A DNA stretch of 64,000 nucleotides from Flavobacterium sp. (GTDB lineage Bacteria > Bacteroidota > Bacteroidia > Flavobacteriales > Flavobacteriaceae), in contig NZ_JAIXUB010000015.1 of NCBI RefSeq assembly GCF_027484205.1, positions 434,001 to 498,000 on the forward strand, given 5' to 3'. Numbering within the stretch: the first letter of the stretch is position 1; the number at the start of each line of letters is the position of its first letter. Under the pieces are notes generated by a model. The model was given only the letters and a program-made list of their open reading frames with translations, searched no databases and was not told the origin of the DNA. Of the stretch, positions 35,791 through 44,444 are shown piece after piece. The position numbers and the translations under genes were made by a program.

Positions 35791-36582
35791 TTAATCTTCA
35801 TCTAAAATTAATTCTTTGAAATCTATTTCATTAAATGTTTTTGGATCTTTAATGCTAATTCGAGCCATGTTAGTTGAGTCGCTTCTTGAGAAAAGAAAAG
35901 TTTTAACAAAATTATTTTTAACTCCTTCAGGGTATTTACTGTATTCTGTAAATAGAGAATCGATGTCATCAATTCTATTTTTTGTATCTTCACAATAAAT
36001 CATCATGTTGTAAAGCTTATAATAATTTTCAAAAGACTTTTTCAATGTATCTTCAAACCATTTTTGATTTAATTTATTATCTTTGATAATACTTGCAACT
36101 TCAGTTTTATATTCTAAAAGATTTTTTTCTTTTTTAGATACTAATGATTCAAGGTCGAGAACAATAATTTTAATGTCGTTTTTTGAATATATGGTTTTAT
36201 TAATTTTCTCTAAAACACGATCAACTTCTATTATTGTTTCTGCCTCTTTTGAAATAGTGAAAAAGCGTACTTTGCCATTTATTGAACTTAATTTTTTAGA
36301 TTTTTTATTTTGTTCAAAAGTTATCCAAAACTCTCTGTTGGCTTGAGTTAAAAAATATTCAGGTGTAATTTTTTGATTGTTCACGTCAGTTGCAAAAGCA
36401 TTAATGAGTTCGCATCTATTTTTATCACTTGGGAAATTTACAACTCTCAGCTTTACAGTTTGTTGGATAACATCACTTGTATCCATGTCAGTTCTATCGT
36501 ATTCAATTTTTACTTCTTGACTTTGTGCAAGAAAAGCAGTTAGTATAAAAAGGATTATAAGCTTAATTGGAGTTTTTTTCAT
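35791..36582 (-). CDS. Secreted protein of unknown function (F)
   Basis: This 263-residue protein has a signal peptide (IKLIILFILTAFLAQSQ), a beta-rich first half and a helical second half (NKLNQKWFEDTLKKSFENYYKLYNMM). No family was recognised. It is the last of six consecutive minus-strand hypothetical genes (40446 to 35791) that follow a LytTR two-component pair. It lies 34 bp after the 182-residue membrane gene. Confidence 0.5.
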   Translation of the reverse strand: MKKTPIKLIILFILTAFLAQSQEVKIEYDRTDMDTSDVIQQTVKLRVVNFPSDKNRCELINAFATDVNNQKITPEYFLTQANREFWITFEQNKKSKKLSSINGKVRFFTISKEAETIIEVDRVLEKINKTIYSKNDIKIIVLDLESLVSKKEKNLLEYKTEVASIIKDNKLNQKWFEDTLKKSFENYYKLYNMMIYCEDTKNRIDDIDSLFTEYSKYPEGVKNNFVKTFLFSRSDSTNMARISIKDPKTFNEIDFKELILDED

Positions 36583-36616
36583 GGATTCAAATTAAAATGA
36601 TATCATTTTAAACTAT

Positions 36617-37165
36617 TTATTTCCCCATTTTTTGCCACATATTTTCATATCCTAAATTTATTTCTGGATACACTTTTTTTACAAACTCTAAAACCTTATT
36701 TCTATCAATTTCAGAAGCTTCAAATAAAGATGGGAAAGCATCTATCTCTTCTTTAAATAAGCTCGTTTTTGATCCTTTTTCTTCAAAAGCATAAGAGTAG
36801 TTGTTCATCATGTATTTAGTTCTCTCTCTTACAACGTAAAATTTCCCCATTTTACTTAAATCAATACTTTCGGATTTGTTGAATATCTTTCCTGATTCAT
36901 TTTTATTGAAAAAAACTATTGTTTTTCCATCAGATTCAACTATAAGTTTTACTTGATTGCTTGTGAAATAAGTAAATAATTTTGAACCAATAAAGATGGC
37001 ACCAAAAACAAAAATTGACCCTATTATACCTGTCCACCAAGAAAAACCGTCTCTTATTAAATTTGCACCAAAACTAATAACCCCAAAGGTGCAAAATAGA
37101 CCTGCTAAGATGTATAAAATGAGTTTGTTATTTCTTTTTACTAATGTTATTTCTAAATTTTCCAT
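36617..37165 (-). CDS. Two-helix membrane protein with cytoplasmic domain, unknown (E)
   Basis: This 182-residue protein has two membrane helices (LILYILAGLFCTFGVISFGA, WWTGIIGSIFVFGAIFIG) and a soluble C-terminal domain of about 115 residues beginning QVKLIVESDGKTIVFFN, which could be a PH-like or YcxB-like fold. That is a guess from strand pattern. It belongs to the hypothetical gene group after the LytTR pair. Confidence 0.5.
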   Translation of the reverse strand: MENLEITLVKRNNKLILYILAGLFCTFGVISFGANLIRDGFSWWTGIIGSIFVFGAIFIGSKLFTYFTSNQVKLIVESDGKTIVFFNKNESGKIFNKSESIDLSKMGKFYVVRERTKYMMNNYSYAFEEKGSKTSLFKEEIDAFPSLFEASEIDRNKVLEFVKKVYPEINLGYENMWQKMGK

Positions 37166-37225
37166 AATTTTATTTTTAAGGATTGAGTTAACTTATTTTC
37201 CCTTTATTTAATTTTATACTTTTAA

Positions 37226-37250
37226 AAAATCCCAAACTCAAAAGTGGGTT
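37226..37250 (-). repeat. Degenerate copy of the downstream terminator sequence
   Basis: AAAAATCCCAAACTCAAAAG here is followed by TGGGTTTAT. It matches 37617-37641 closely but has lost the right half of the stem. Confidence 0.6.
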
Positions 37251-37262
37251 TATAATTCTATT

Positions 37263-37568
37263 TTATATATTAAATATATTAATAGAAATAATAAATCCAA
37301 TTACACCAGCGATTAGCCATGCTGCTTTGTGACTTTTCGGTGCCTCATTAATCCAAACTTTCGGATCTTTTGTTTTGTTTTTACTTTCTGTTGTTGTAAT
37401 ATCTCCTCCAGGGAAAAATAGCATGGCAAGTCCAATTAAAGTAAAAACTGGAGCAGCTAGAAAAAATTTCACAACAGATCCAGTTGTTTCCATCATTCCA
37501 TATCCAATATATGTAAATATTCCTCCCGCAACTAAGGCAAGAAACCCGAATAATCTTCCTAATTTCAT
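37263..37568 (-). CDS. Three-helix small membrane protein, unknown (D)
   Basis: This 101-residue protein has helices near residues 5-22, 29-50 and 79-99 separated by a polar loop (TTTESKNKTKDPKVWINEAPK). No family was recognised. It lies between a good terminator (37618-37651) and a degenerate copy of the same sequence (37226-37250), as if the intergenic segment had been duplicated with the gene between. Confidence 0.5.
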   Translation of the reverse strand: MKLGRLFGFLALVAGGIFTYIGYGMMETTGSVVKFFLAAPVFTLIGLAMLFFPGGDITTTESKNKTKDPKVWINEAPKSHKAAWLIAGVIGFIISINIFNI

Positions 37569-37617
37569 ATTTATTTAGTTTTAATTATAATTATTTTATT
37601 GATTAATAAGTTTTTAA

Positions 37618-37651
37618 AAAATCCCAAACTCAAAAGCAGGTTTGGGATTTT
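37618..37651. terminator. Terminator after gene C
   Basis: AAAATCCCAAAC and GTTTGGGATTTT form a 12-bp stem with a 10-nt loop. It is bidirectional in form. Confidence 0.85.
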
Positions 37652-37655
37652 AAAA

Positions 37656-38783
37656 TTATTGTTTTATGCTTTTTATAAATGTTTGCATATTAGTATCAAT
37701 AGCTTGTGCGGTTTCAGTACCTCTTCCAATTTCATTGCAAATCATTAATATTAAATCTGGGTTTGTAGGATGGTTAAGGATATAAATTCTGAATTGCCCA
37801 ACATCTTTATGGATTTTTCCATCTTGTCTTCCTATGTTGTATAGACTAGATTGAAATGTGTATCCTTTCATATTTCCAAATTCTACTTTTTCATATAAAC
37901 TCATCAAATCTTTAGATTTTACGTCTTTGGTTATAACATAATCTACATTTTGTATTTGTTCATCTCGAAAAAGTACACAGATATGATACCAAGGTAAATT
38001 ATATTTTTTGAAATCATATTCATGGATTTTTTTTACTTTATCGTTATTTGAATGATAGGTAACTCTATGAATGAAATCTTTAGCTAATTCATCAACCGTC
38101 AAACCTGAGTGTGAAGATTTTTCGAAGGCATAAATTTTATAAGTTTCTTGATTTTTATTTATTTGATAGCCTACCTCTGTATCACTCTTGTCTGTGCTTC
38201 CTGTCTGGCTCGTATTAATATCTTCCTTTATATTAGTTTTATCAATACTTAAATCAAGATATGGTAAATATAGATTTTTTGATTCCCATATGGGTACATT
38301 AAAGTAGATAGGTTCTAATAATTGTACTTGCGGACCATATTCTCTATATCCTGTTTCTTGAACTACATAAAATCCTACTTTTAATTGTATTGTTTTTTGA
38401 TCTTCACTACCATTAGCTCCATTTAAAATCCAATCTAAAGTGTTTCCTCTTTGTGGAAAATCTCCTTCTCCAAATACTTTAAACTTTTTTTGAGCGGAAG
38501 TTTTTAAGAAATCTTCAATTGCGATATAACCTTCTTTTTGCAAAAACCATTGTTGTATTGACTTCTTTTTAGCATCGAGAAGGTCAACATATAAAACACT
38601 TGCGCCCGAAATAATAGTAATTTTTTTAGGGTTTTTATAGCTTATCTGAAGTGATGCTAAATCTTTTTTTGAAATTGTAGCGCCAGACTTTACTTCCTTG
38701 CCATTAATAAAAGCAGATAATTGTGCTTGAGAAAAAGCAAAGGAAAGTAACGAAACTACTAATAGTAAACGATTAATTTTCAT
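37656..38783 (-). CDS. Secreted protein of unknown function (C)
   Basis: This 375-residue protein has a signal peptide (LLLVVSLLSFAFSQAQ). After about 170 residues with beta-strand character comes a low-complexity linker (NTSQTGSTDKSDTEVG) and then a second domain with several aromatic and His residues (LPWYHICVLFRDEQ). No family was recognised. It follows the 172-residue gene by 40 bp with no terminator between, so they probably share the promoter at 39462-39491. Confidence 0.5.
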   Translation of the reverse strand: MKINRLLLVVSLLSFAFSQAQLSAFINGKEVKSGATISKKDLASLQISYKNPKKITIISGASVLYVDLLDAKKKSIQQWFLQKEGYIAIEDFLKTSAQKKFKVFGEGDFPQRGNTLDWILNGANGSEDQKTIQLKVGFYVVQETGYREYGPQVQLLEPIYFNVPIWESKNLYLPYLDLSIDKTNIKEDINTSQTGSTDKSDTEVGYQINKNQETYKIYAFEKSSHSGLTVDELAKDFIHRVTYHSNNDKVKKIHEYDFKKYNLPWYHICVLFRDEQIQNVDYVITKDVKSKDLMSLYEKVEFGNMKGYTFQSSLYNIGRQDGKIHKDVGQFRIYILNHPTNPDLILMICNEIGRGTETAQAIDTNMQTFIKSIKQ

Positions 38784-38823
38784 AGGTAAATATTGAATAT
38801 TGAATTTTGATTCTTAAGATTAA

Positions 38824-39342
38824 TTAAGATATTGCTTGCGATTTTTTCAAATATAATTTGTAACTCATAAAAGCGCAACCTGATGCTATAAGTAAACCAA
38901 CTAATGCTATTGTTGCAATTGATTTAGGATTTGCACCAGAGAATGTTCCAGCTTCAATGTCTGGAGTAATAATCCAAAGAAGAATTGCTAAACCAGCAAC
39001 TAATAGACTTAATTTTGTTACAAGCTCTTTTTTCATAAAAGCAAAAATTACCATAACAAATGCAAGTAATGATAAAACCATACCTACAATTCCAGCACTA
39101 GAAACTTTCCATTTTGCAGGAGCTTTTTCTAAAATCTCTAAATTTTCTTTAATTTGAGGATCTTCAATTTTAGTAATATCTACGCCTTCTTTCTTTAAAT
39201 CGTCAATTTCTTTTTGTATCTTTTCTAAAAGACTGTAATCAAGACCTTCTGTGCGTGAATCGATGTTTACCTTAAGTAAACCTGCACAACCTCCGCCTAC
39301 TAAAAAGGCTAATACCATAAAAATTAAAGCTACTACTCTCAT
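38824..39342 (-). CDS. Four-helix membrane protein, unknown (B)
   Basis: This 172-residue protein has an N-terminal helix (VVALIFMVLAFLVGGGCAGLL), then a charged, probably coiled, external segment (LLEKIQKEIDDLKKEGVDITK), then three more helices. A Cys follows GGG near the first helix, but this is a poor lipobox. It has a complete promoter (TTTG-18-TATGTTTG) and an upstream triple ATTCG array at 39558-39604, which suggests control by the adjacent LytTR system. Confidence 0.55.
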   Translation of the reverse strand: MRVVALIFMVLAFLVGGGCAGLLKVNIDSRTEGLDYSLLEKIQKEIDDLKKEGVDITKIEDPQIKENLEILEKAPAKWKVSSAGIVGMVLSLLAFVMVIFAFMKKELVTKLSLLVAGLAILLWIITPDIEAGTFSGANPKSIATIALVGLLIASGCAFMSYKLYLKKSQAIS

Positions 39343-39461
39343 AAATTTGTTTATTTAAATTAAAAAATTGGTTACTAAAAAAAGATTAAAATTAAGATTT
39401 GTGAAACGAAATTAAATTTTGTGAAACGTTTAATCTTTACTTTTAAATTTTAATCGATTTA

Positions 39462-39491
39462 CAAACATACACTTTTTTATTTTGTATCAAA
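39462..39491 (-). promoter_or_regulatory. Complete -33/-7 promoter for gene B
   Basis: On the minus strand TTTG (39488-39491), an 18-bp spacer and TATGTTTG (39462-39469). This is one of the best matches to the Bacteroidetes consensus in the window. It implies a leader of about 115 nt. Confidence 0.65.
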
Positions 39492-39552
39492 ATAAAGAGT
39501 GAATTAATTAAAAATCAAAAATATATAAAATAGAAAAATGTATTTCAATCAA

Positions 39553-39606
39553 TGAACATTCGTTAAGGATTAATGGAAATTCGATTGTTTTTTAATGAAA
39601 TTCGTT
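39553..39606 (-). promoter_or_regulatory. Triple 21-bp-spaced ATTCG array, probable LytTR-regulator sites (array 1)
   Basis: ATTCG begins at 39558, 39579 and 39600, exactly 21 bp apart, in contexts TGAACATTCGTTA, TGGAAATTCGATT and ATGAAATTCGTTC. It lies 60-110 bp upstream of the -33 element of gene B. Array 2 (40556-40609) has the same geometry and orientation. Confidence 0.65.
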
Positions 39607-39643
39607 CTTGGCAAGACATTTAGGCGCTTTAAACACAAATAAA

Positions 39644-39673
39644 AAATCCCAAGTTTTTTAAAACTTGGGATTT
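39644..39673. terminator. Terminator after lipoprotein gene A
   Basis: AAATCCCAAGTTT pairs with AAACTTGGGATTT, 13 bp, with a TTTA loop. Confidence 0.9.
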
Positions 39674-39705
39674 AATAATTTATTCCTTTTATAATTTTTG
39701 TAGCA

Positions 39706-40446
39706 TTAGTATTCTACAACTTCGATAGAAGTTACTTTTCCATTTTCCCAATACGATGTTACTTTTGAAGTACCACCTAAAACATCAGTAATTTTAAAAA
39801 CATATTTTTTTCCATCTTCGGTAAAGTAACTAACTTCTGCTTTATTACTCATAATATTACTTGCAATGATTTGTCCTTCTTGTTTAGCAATATCAAAAAC
39901 ATTTTTACCATCTTTAACAAAAGGAGCAAAACCTTGTAACAAACCAATTGCTTTTGTTGTAGTGTATGAATCAACCACTTTTTGTACTTCTTCCGTAACA
40001 GAAGATTTACTTTTTGTAGCAACAGGTTTTAAAACAGTATATTCTGTATCAGAAGGAGTTGAAATTATAATTTTATCAATAGTTGCATTTTCATCTACTA
40101 AATAGTAATTATCTTCAAATCCAGTGTCAACATCATGCGTGTAATCATAAAGGTTTTCTTCTGCTTTTAGTTCGTTTTCACCTATAAATGCTTTTAGGAA
40201 AATCATTTCTTTATTAGGGTTTTTAACTTCAAAGTAAACGTATTTTTTGCCTTTTGGAGCCATTTGTATCGCTTCATCTTTGTCAGCACGTAAGACTTTT
40301 GTCTCTTCTAATTTTAAAATGGTAATAGGATTTGCATCTATTTTAAATTCTTTTCCTATTTCTACAGTTACATTATCTTCTCCGCAAGAAGTAAAAATAA
40401 GCATTAAGGAAAAAAGTGAAATTAAAAAAACGGATTGTTTTTTCAT
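39706..40446 (-). CDS. Lipoprotein of unknown function (A), likely LytTR target
   Basis: This 246-residue protein has a lipoprotein signal (FLISLFSLMLIFTSCGED; Cys near residue 21), with acidic residues after the Cys that often favour surface export in Bacteroidetes. The rest shows no recognised family. A beta-rich first part precedes a helical SSVTEEVQKVVDSY segment and a strand-rich tail. It is the first gene after the LytTR regulator. The spacer holds a triple 21-bp-spaced ATTCG array and only a weak promoter (TATCTTTC at 40505-40512), as expected for an activator-dependent gene. Confidence 0.6.
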   Translation of the reverse strand: MKKQSVFLISLFSLMLIFTSCGEDNVTVEIGKEFKIDANPITILKLEETKVLRADKDEAIQMAPKGKKYVYFEVKNPNKEMIFLKAFIGENELKAEENLYDYTHDVDTGFEDNYYLVDENATIDKIIISTPSDTEYTVLKPVATKSKSSVTEEVQKVVDSYTTTKAIGLLQGFAPFVKDGKNVFDIAKQEGQIIASNIMSNKAEVSYFTEDGKKYVFKITDVLGGTSKVTSYWENGKVTSIEVVEY

Positions 40447-40555
40447 AATTTAATGATTTTTAATTAATTAATTTTTTGTTTTTTTAAAAAAATTCTTTCT
40501 TTTAGAAAGATATATGATGCGAATGTATATAAAAAAAACATCAGTTTAGAATAAA

Positions 40556-40609
40556 TGAACATTCGTATAGTAATGTCGGTTATTCGTTACGTTATGAAGG
40601 AAATTCGTT
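40556..40609 (-). promoter_or_regulatory. Triple 21-bp-spaced ATTCG array, probable LytTR-regulator sites (array 2)
   Basis: ATTCG begins at 40561, 40582 and 40603, exactly 21 bp apart, in contexts TGAACATTCGTAT, CGGTTATTCGTTA and AGGAAATTCGTTT. It sits 110-165 bp upstream of the lipoprotein ATG and 14 bp after the LytTR regulator stop. Confidence 0.65.
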
Positions 40610-40623
40610 TTAGTATTTATAAA

Positions 40624-41373
40624 TTATTGATTGTCTAACAAAGTTAAAAACTCTTCTTTTTTACGAACCGAAAGCGGAATTGTTGCTTTGTTTTTCATCA
40701 CTATTGTATTTCCTCCATCAGTTTTGATAAAATGATCAAAATAAGCCATGTTGATTAGATGTGATTGATGGGTTCTAAAGAAATTAAATGGTGTCAGTAA
40801 CGACTCATATTCTTTAAGATTTGTTGATACAACTAGCTTAGGAGCATTTATAAAATTAAAAGTAGTATAATTTTTTTCTGATTCGCAATTTACAATGTCT
40901 TGAATATTAACAGAATATATTTTTTCTGCTGTTTTTAAGATTAGTTTTTGAAGATTTTTTGGACGTTCAAGATTGGCAAATAAATTATTGAGCTTCATGT
41001 CAAATACTTCTTTACTCATCGAATCTTCAGCTTTTTTAACAGCTTCAATTAATTCATTTGAATCTAAAGGTTTAAGTAAATAATCAATCGCAGAAAAACG
41101 AAATGCTTTTATAGCAAAATCTTCAAAGCCTGTAATGAAAATAACTTTAAAATTAAACGGTTTAAGTTTTTGAAGCAAATCAAATCCTGTACCATCTGGC
41201 ATCTCAACATCAAGAAACACAACGTCAGGTGATAGTTGTTTTATGATTTTAATTCCTGATTCAACAGAGTCAGCTTGACCAATAATATAAATATTTGGAC
41301 AACTAGATTTAATTAAAGCACTATTTTTTTTTCTAATAGTTTCAATATCATCAATAACAATGGCTCTCAACAT
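40624..41373 (-). CDS. LytTR-family response regulator
   Basis: This 249-residue regulator has a receiver domain (residues 1-120) with the acidic pair DD at 8-9, phospho-acceptor Asp55 in VVFLDVEMPDG and Lys in YLLKPLDS. A LytTR DNA-binding domain follows (about 140-245; FFRTHQSHLINMAYFDHF is characteristic). It starts 6 bp after the histidine kinase stop, so the two form one operon. LytTR regulators bind direct repeats about 21 bp apart, and such arrays occur just downstream. It is the best candidate regulator of genes A and B. Confidence 0.95.
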   Translation of the reverse strand: MLRAIVIDDIETIRKKNSALIKSSCPNIYIIGQADSVESGIKIIKQLSPDVVFLDVEMPDGTGFDLLQKLKPFNFKVIFITGFEDFAIKAFRFSAIDYLLKPLDSNELIEAVKKAEDSMSKEVFDMKLNNLFANLERPKNLQKLILKTAEKIYSVNIQDIVNCESEKNYTTFNFINAPKLVVSTNLKEYESLLTPFNFFRTHQSHLINMAYFDHFIKTDGGNTIVMKNKATIPLSVRKKEEFLTLLDNQ

Positions 41374-41379
41374 AAATAT

Positions 41380-43551
41380 TTATTTTTCGTAAATGTAAGG
41401 TATTTCAAAAACAACTTGGGCGCCAACTACATTCATGTTTTTATCCATGATGTTATTGGTTTTCATTTCAAAATTCTGATTTTTTGTATAGTAAACTAAT
41501 CGTTCTTTTGTAATTGTCATGGCTAACGATTTATGATTAGTTGTGTTTTTATTTTGGTCAAAACCTTTTCCGTTATCAGCAACTTCGAAAAATAATTTTG
41601 TGTCTTTTAAGTAAAAATTAATTGTAATAACGCCTTTATCCGATGTTGAACTTAAACCATGTTTAATTGCGTTTTCAATAAAAGGTTGAGTTAACATTGG
41701 CGGTAATAAAATAGATTCAGTTTCAATAGATTTTTCTACCGAAATGGTGTAATCAAATTTTCCATTATATAAAAGTTGTTGTAACGCTATATAATTTTCA
41801 ATCATTTCAACTTCTTCTTCTAAAGTGATGTAGTTTTCGTTAGAGTTTTCAAGTATTTGACGGGTTAACTTTGAAAATTTTGTCAAATAACTAATGGCGT
41901 CTTTATCTTGGTTATTGTAAATTAAACCTTGGATATTATCGATAGAATTAAATATAAAATGCGGATTCATTTGGGTTACAAGCAATTTTTGCTCTAATAA
42001 TAATTGTTGGTTTTGCATTTTTACTTTACGTATTTTTAGTAAAGCAATTACAAAACCTAAAAGAACAAATAAACCTAAAAGAACAACAATTAACCATTTT
42101 GTTCTTTGTTGCGATGCTTCTAATTTTGTATCGATTGTTTTTACCGCTTTTTTCAAGGTATTTACACTTTTATTAGCAGAGTTTAGCGTGTCTTTATAAG
42201 CGTACTTGTATTTTATTTGAGAAATACTATCAAAATTTTCTATATTGAAAATACTATCATTTAATTTTTTGTGAATTAATCGATTCTCATAGGCTAATTT
42301 ATAATTCTTGTTTTCATAGTTTAATTCAGAAATTAATAGCGATAAATCTCTTTGGAATTCAATATGGTTTAATTCTTTCGCAATTTCCATAGCTTGATTT
42401 GCATAATTTAATGCTTTATCATATTCTTTTTTTGCTTGATAGACTTTTCCTATTTTTAAATAACAATAAGTTAAGTCTCTTTTAAGATTAAGTTGCTTAT
42501 TAATATTTATTGCTCTTTCAAAACAATCAAGGGCTACGTCATATTTTTTGTTTAATAATTCAACGGTTCCAATATTCGCTAAACAATTTGAAATGCTATT
42601 TTTGTCTTTTATTTCTGTACTGATTACCAATGCTTTTTTAAATAGTTCCATCGCTTTAGCTTCGCCATTGTGATTCATATAAACCGTTCCAATGTTAATC
42701 AAACTCGCCAAAATTGATTTTGGGTTTTTCAATTTTTCATTAATGGCTAATGATCTTTTGTAATATTCTAAAGCCTCTTTGTCTTTGTCTAATGAAACAT
42801 ATAAATTCCCAATATTCTCAAGATTTGTTGCAATTCCTACTTGATCGCCTAATTTTTCTTTAATTTCTAAAGATTTGTTATAATTTTCTAATGCTAGAGT
42901 AAATTTTCCTTGATGTTTAAGCAAATTACCTATAGCTAATAAGTCACTTGCGACACCATTTTTATTATTTAATTTTTCATTGATTTGTAAAGCTTTTTTA
43001 TGACATTTCAAACTTTCGTCATAGTTACCTTGTTTTGAGTAAATAACTCCCATTGCGGCAAGAGTTTTTGTAGTTCTGTTTAAATCGCCAGTTTCTTCAC
43101 AAATTGATATCGTTTCTTTAAAGTATTTTAACGCTTTGTCATATTCTCCCAAAAAAAAGTTTGACCGACCAAAATTGAATGATGAGTTTGCTATTCCTTT
43201 TTTATCTTTTAGCTCTTTGTAAAGGTCTAATGATTTTTGAAAATAATGTAGTGCGTTTGTATATTCCGCTTTATTTAATAGAGTATTTCCTGAAAAGAGA
43301 AGGCTGTAGGCTTTGCCTTTTTTATAATTTAATTCACTTGATAAAGTTTCGGAATCTTTAAGAATTGTTAATGCTTTTTCAGTATCAGTAATATAAATTT
43401 TAGTAGCTAAAGAATTCAGAAGATTGACTCTAACAGTGTCTCTTTTAGTATAATTATTTAAAACATTTTGTAAACTATCTATTGTTTTTTCTTGGGCAAA
43501 TGAACTTGATATTATAATAAAAAATAATAGAGAATATAATAATTTTGACAT
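41380..43551 (-). CDS. TPR-containing sensor histidine kinase (LytS/YehU type)
   Basis: This 723-residue kinase has a signal peptide (LLYSLLFFIIISSSFAQ), about nine TPR units in the periplasm (residues ~40-420; repeats such as ALEYYKRSLAINEKLKNP), a coiled stretch and one membrane helix (WLIVVLLGLFVLLGFVIALL). The cytoplasmic His_kinase domain carries phospho-acceptor His in QMNPHFIFNSIDNIQ, and the ATPase has ADNGKGF. TPRs imply sensing through protein contacts. ATG 43551 is chosen: a terminator lies in the longer frame from 43632, and the -7 box at 43585-43592 fits. Confidence 0.92.
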   Translation of the reverse strand: MSKLLYSLLFFIIISSSFAQEKTIDSLQNVLNNYTKRDTVRVNLLNSLATKIYITDTEKALTILKDSETLSSELNYKKGKAYSLLFSGNTLLNKAEYTNALHYFQKSLDLYKELKDKKGIANSSFNFGRSNFFLGEYDKALKYFKETISICEETGDLNRTTKTLAAMGVIYSKQGNYDESLKCHKKALQINEKLNNKNGVASDLLAIGNLLKHQGKFTLALENYNKSLEIKEKLGDQVGIATNLENIGNLYVSLDKDKEALEYYKRSLAINEKLKNPKSILASLINIGTVYMNHNGEAKAMELFKKALVISTEIKDKNSISNCLANIGTVELLNKKYDVALDCFERAININKQLNLKRDLTYCYLKIGKVYQAKKEYDKALNYANQAMEIAKELNHIEFQRDLSLLISELNYENKNYKLAYENRLIHKKLNDSIFNIENFDSISQIKYKYAYKDTLNSANKSVNTLKKAVKTIDTKLEASQQRTKWLIVVLLGLFVLLGFVIALLKIRKVKMQNQQLLLEQKLLVTQMNPHFIFNSIDNIQGLIYNNQDKDAISYLTKFSKLTRQILENSNENYITLEEEVEMIENYIALQQLLYNGKFDYTISVEKSIETESILLPPMLTQPFIENAIKHGLSSTSDKGVITINFYLKDTKLFFEVADNGKGFDQNKNTTNHKSLAMTITKERLVYYTKNQNFEMKTNNIMDKNMNVVGAQVVFEIPYIYEK

Positions 43552-43584
43552 GTGAAATGTTTTATTGTTGCAAAATTTAAAAAG

Positions 43585-43592
43585 CAAAAATA
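43585..43592 (-). promoter_or_regulatory. -7 box TATTTTTG for the TPR kinase operon
   Basis: Minus-strand TAnnTTTG match 34 bp before ATG 43551. Confidence 0.5.
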
Positions 43593-43622
43593 GGTAAATA
43601 AAAAATGATTTTTTTGCAAACA

Positions 43623-43655
43623 AAAATCCCAAACTCTTTTGGAATTTGGGATTTT
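43623..43655. terminator. Terminator after hemD
   Basis: AAAATCCCAAA pairs with TTTGGGATTTT, 11 bp with an 11-nt loop. It has the same AAATCCCAA stem core as 37618 and 39644. Confidence 0.85.
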
Positions 43656-43676
43656 GAATATTTTAAAATCTGAATT

Positions 43677-44435
43677 TTATTTTCCTTTATTAGCTTCGGC
43701 TACATATTTTTCTAATGCCATAGTCATGGAAGGAGTTTCAGGTGTTGGAGCAAGAATATCAATTCTTAAACCATGTTCTAAAGCTTCTTTTTGAGTAGTA
43801 CTTCCAAAAACAGCAATTCTAGTATTATTTTGTTTGAAATCAGGGAAATTTTTAAATAATGATTTAATTCCAGTTGGACTGAAAAACGCTAAAACATCAT
43901 AGTAAACATCAGCTAAATCAGACAAATCACTCATTACAGTTTTGTAGAAAACAGCTTGAGTCCAATTGATTTTTAAATTATTTAAAGTTATTGGAGCATC
44001 AGCATTCAACTGATCTGAAGCTGGAAGTAAAAACTTCTCTTCTTTATATTTTTTAAACAAAGATGTCATGTCAGCAAAGTCTTTTTGACCAACATAAATT
44101 TTACGTTTTCTGTAAACAACATACTTCTGCAAATAGAAAGCAATGGCTTCCGATTGACAAAAATATCGTAAATCTTCAGGAACTTTATAACGCATTTCTT
44201 CAGCAACTCTAAAAAAATGATCCACAGCATTTCTGCTGGTTAGAATGATTGCTGTAAAATTATTTAAGTCAATTTTTTGTGCTCTAATGTCTTTTGCACT
44301 AACGCCTTCTACATGAATAAAAGAACGAAAATCAATTTTTACCTTGTGCTTTTGTTGTAAATCAAAATAAGGCGAATTCTCCACTTTTGGCTCTGGCTGT
44401 GACACCAAAATCGTTCTCACTTTCAAATTTGACAT
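43677..44435 (-). CDS. hemD: Uroporphyrinogen-III synthase
   Basis: This 252-residue cytosolic protein resembles the Bacteroidetes HemD type: TILVSQPEPK at the start, FTAIILTSRNAVDHFFRVAEE, DVLAFFSPTGIKSLFKNFPDF and IAVFGSTTQKEALEHGLRIDI. It would cyclise hydroxymethylbilane in haem synthesis. It follows a DUF4271 gene by 9 bp, a pairing I associate with Flavobacteria. A terminator follows. Confidence 0.87.
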   Translation of the reverse strand: MSNLKVRTILVSQPEPKVENSPYFDLQQKHKVKIDFRSFIHVEGVSAKDIRAQKIDLNNFTAIILTSRNAVDHFFRVAEEMRYKVPEDLRYFCQSEAIAFYLQKYVVYRKRKIYVGQKDFADMTSLFKKYKEEKFLLPASDQLNADAPITLNNLKINWTQAVFYKTVMSDLSDLADVYYDVLAFFSPTGIKSLFKNFPDFKQNNTRIAVFGSTTQKEALEHGLRIDILAPTPETPSMTMALEKYVAEANKGK

Positions 44436-44444
44436 ATGTAAACT

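Larger units (their letters stand above)
39343..39705. other. 363-bp regulatory intergenic region
   Basis: No ORF. From the gene outward it holds a leader with a 20-bp-period direct repeat (GTGAAACG at 39401 and 39421), bracketed by complementary AAAGATTAAA (39381-39390) and TTTAATCTTT (39429-39438). Then come the promoter at 39462-39491, the three-site ATTCG array at 39558-39604 and a terminator at 39644-39673. Confidence 0.6.

Noticed and set aside
43552..43632. Longer start for the TPR histidine kinase
   Set aside because: The extra codons cover the hemD terminator and the kinase promoter, and a signal peptide begins at 43551.
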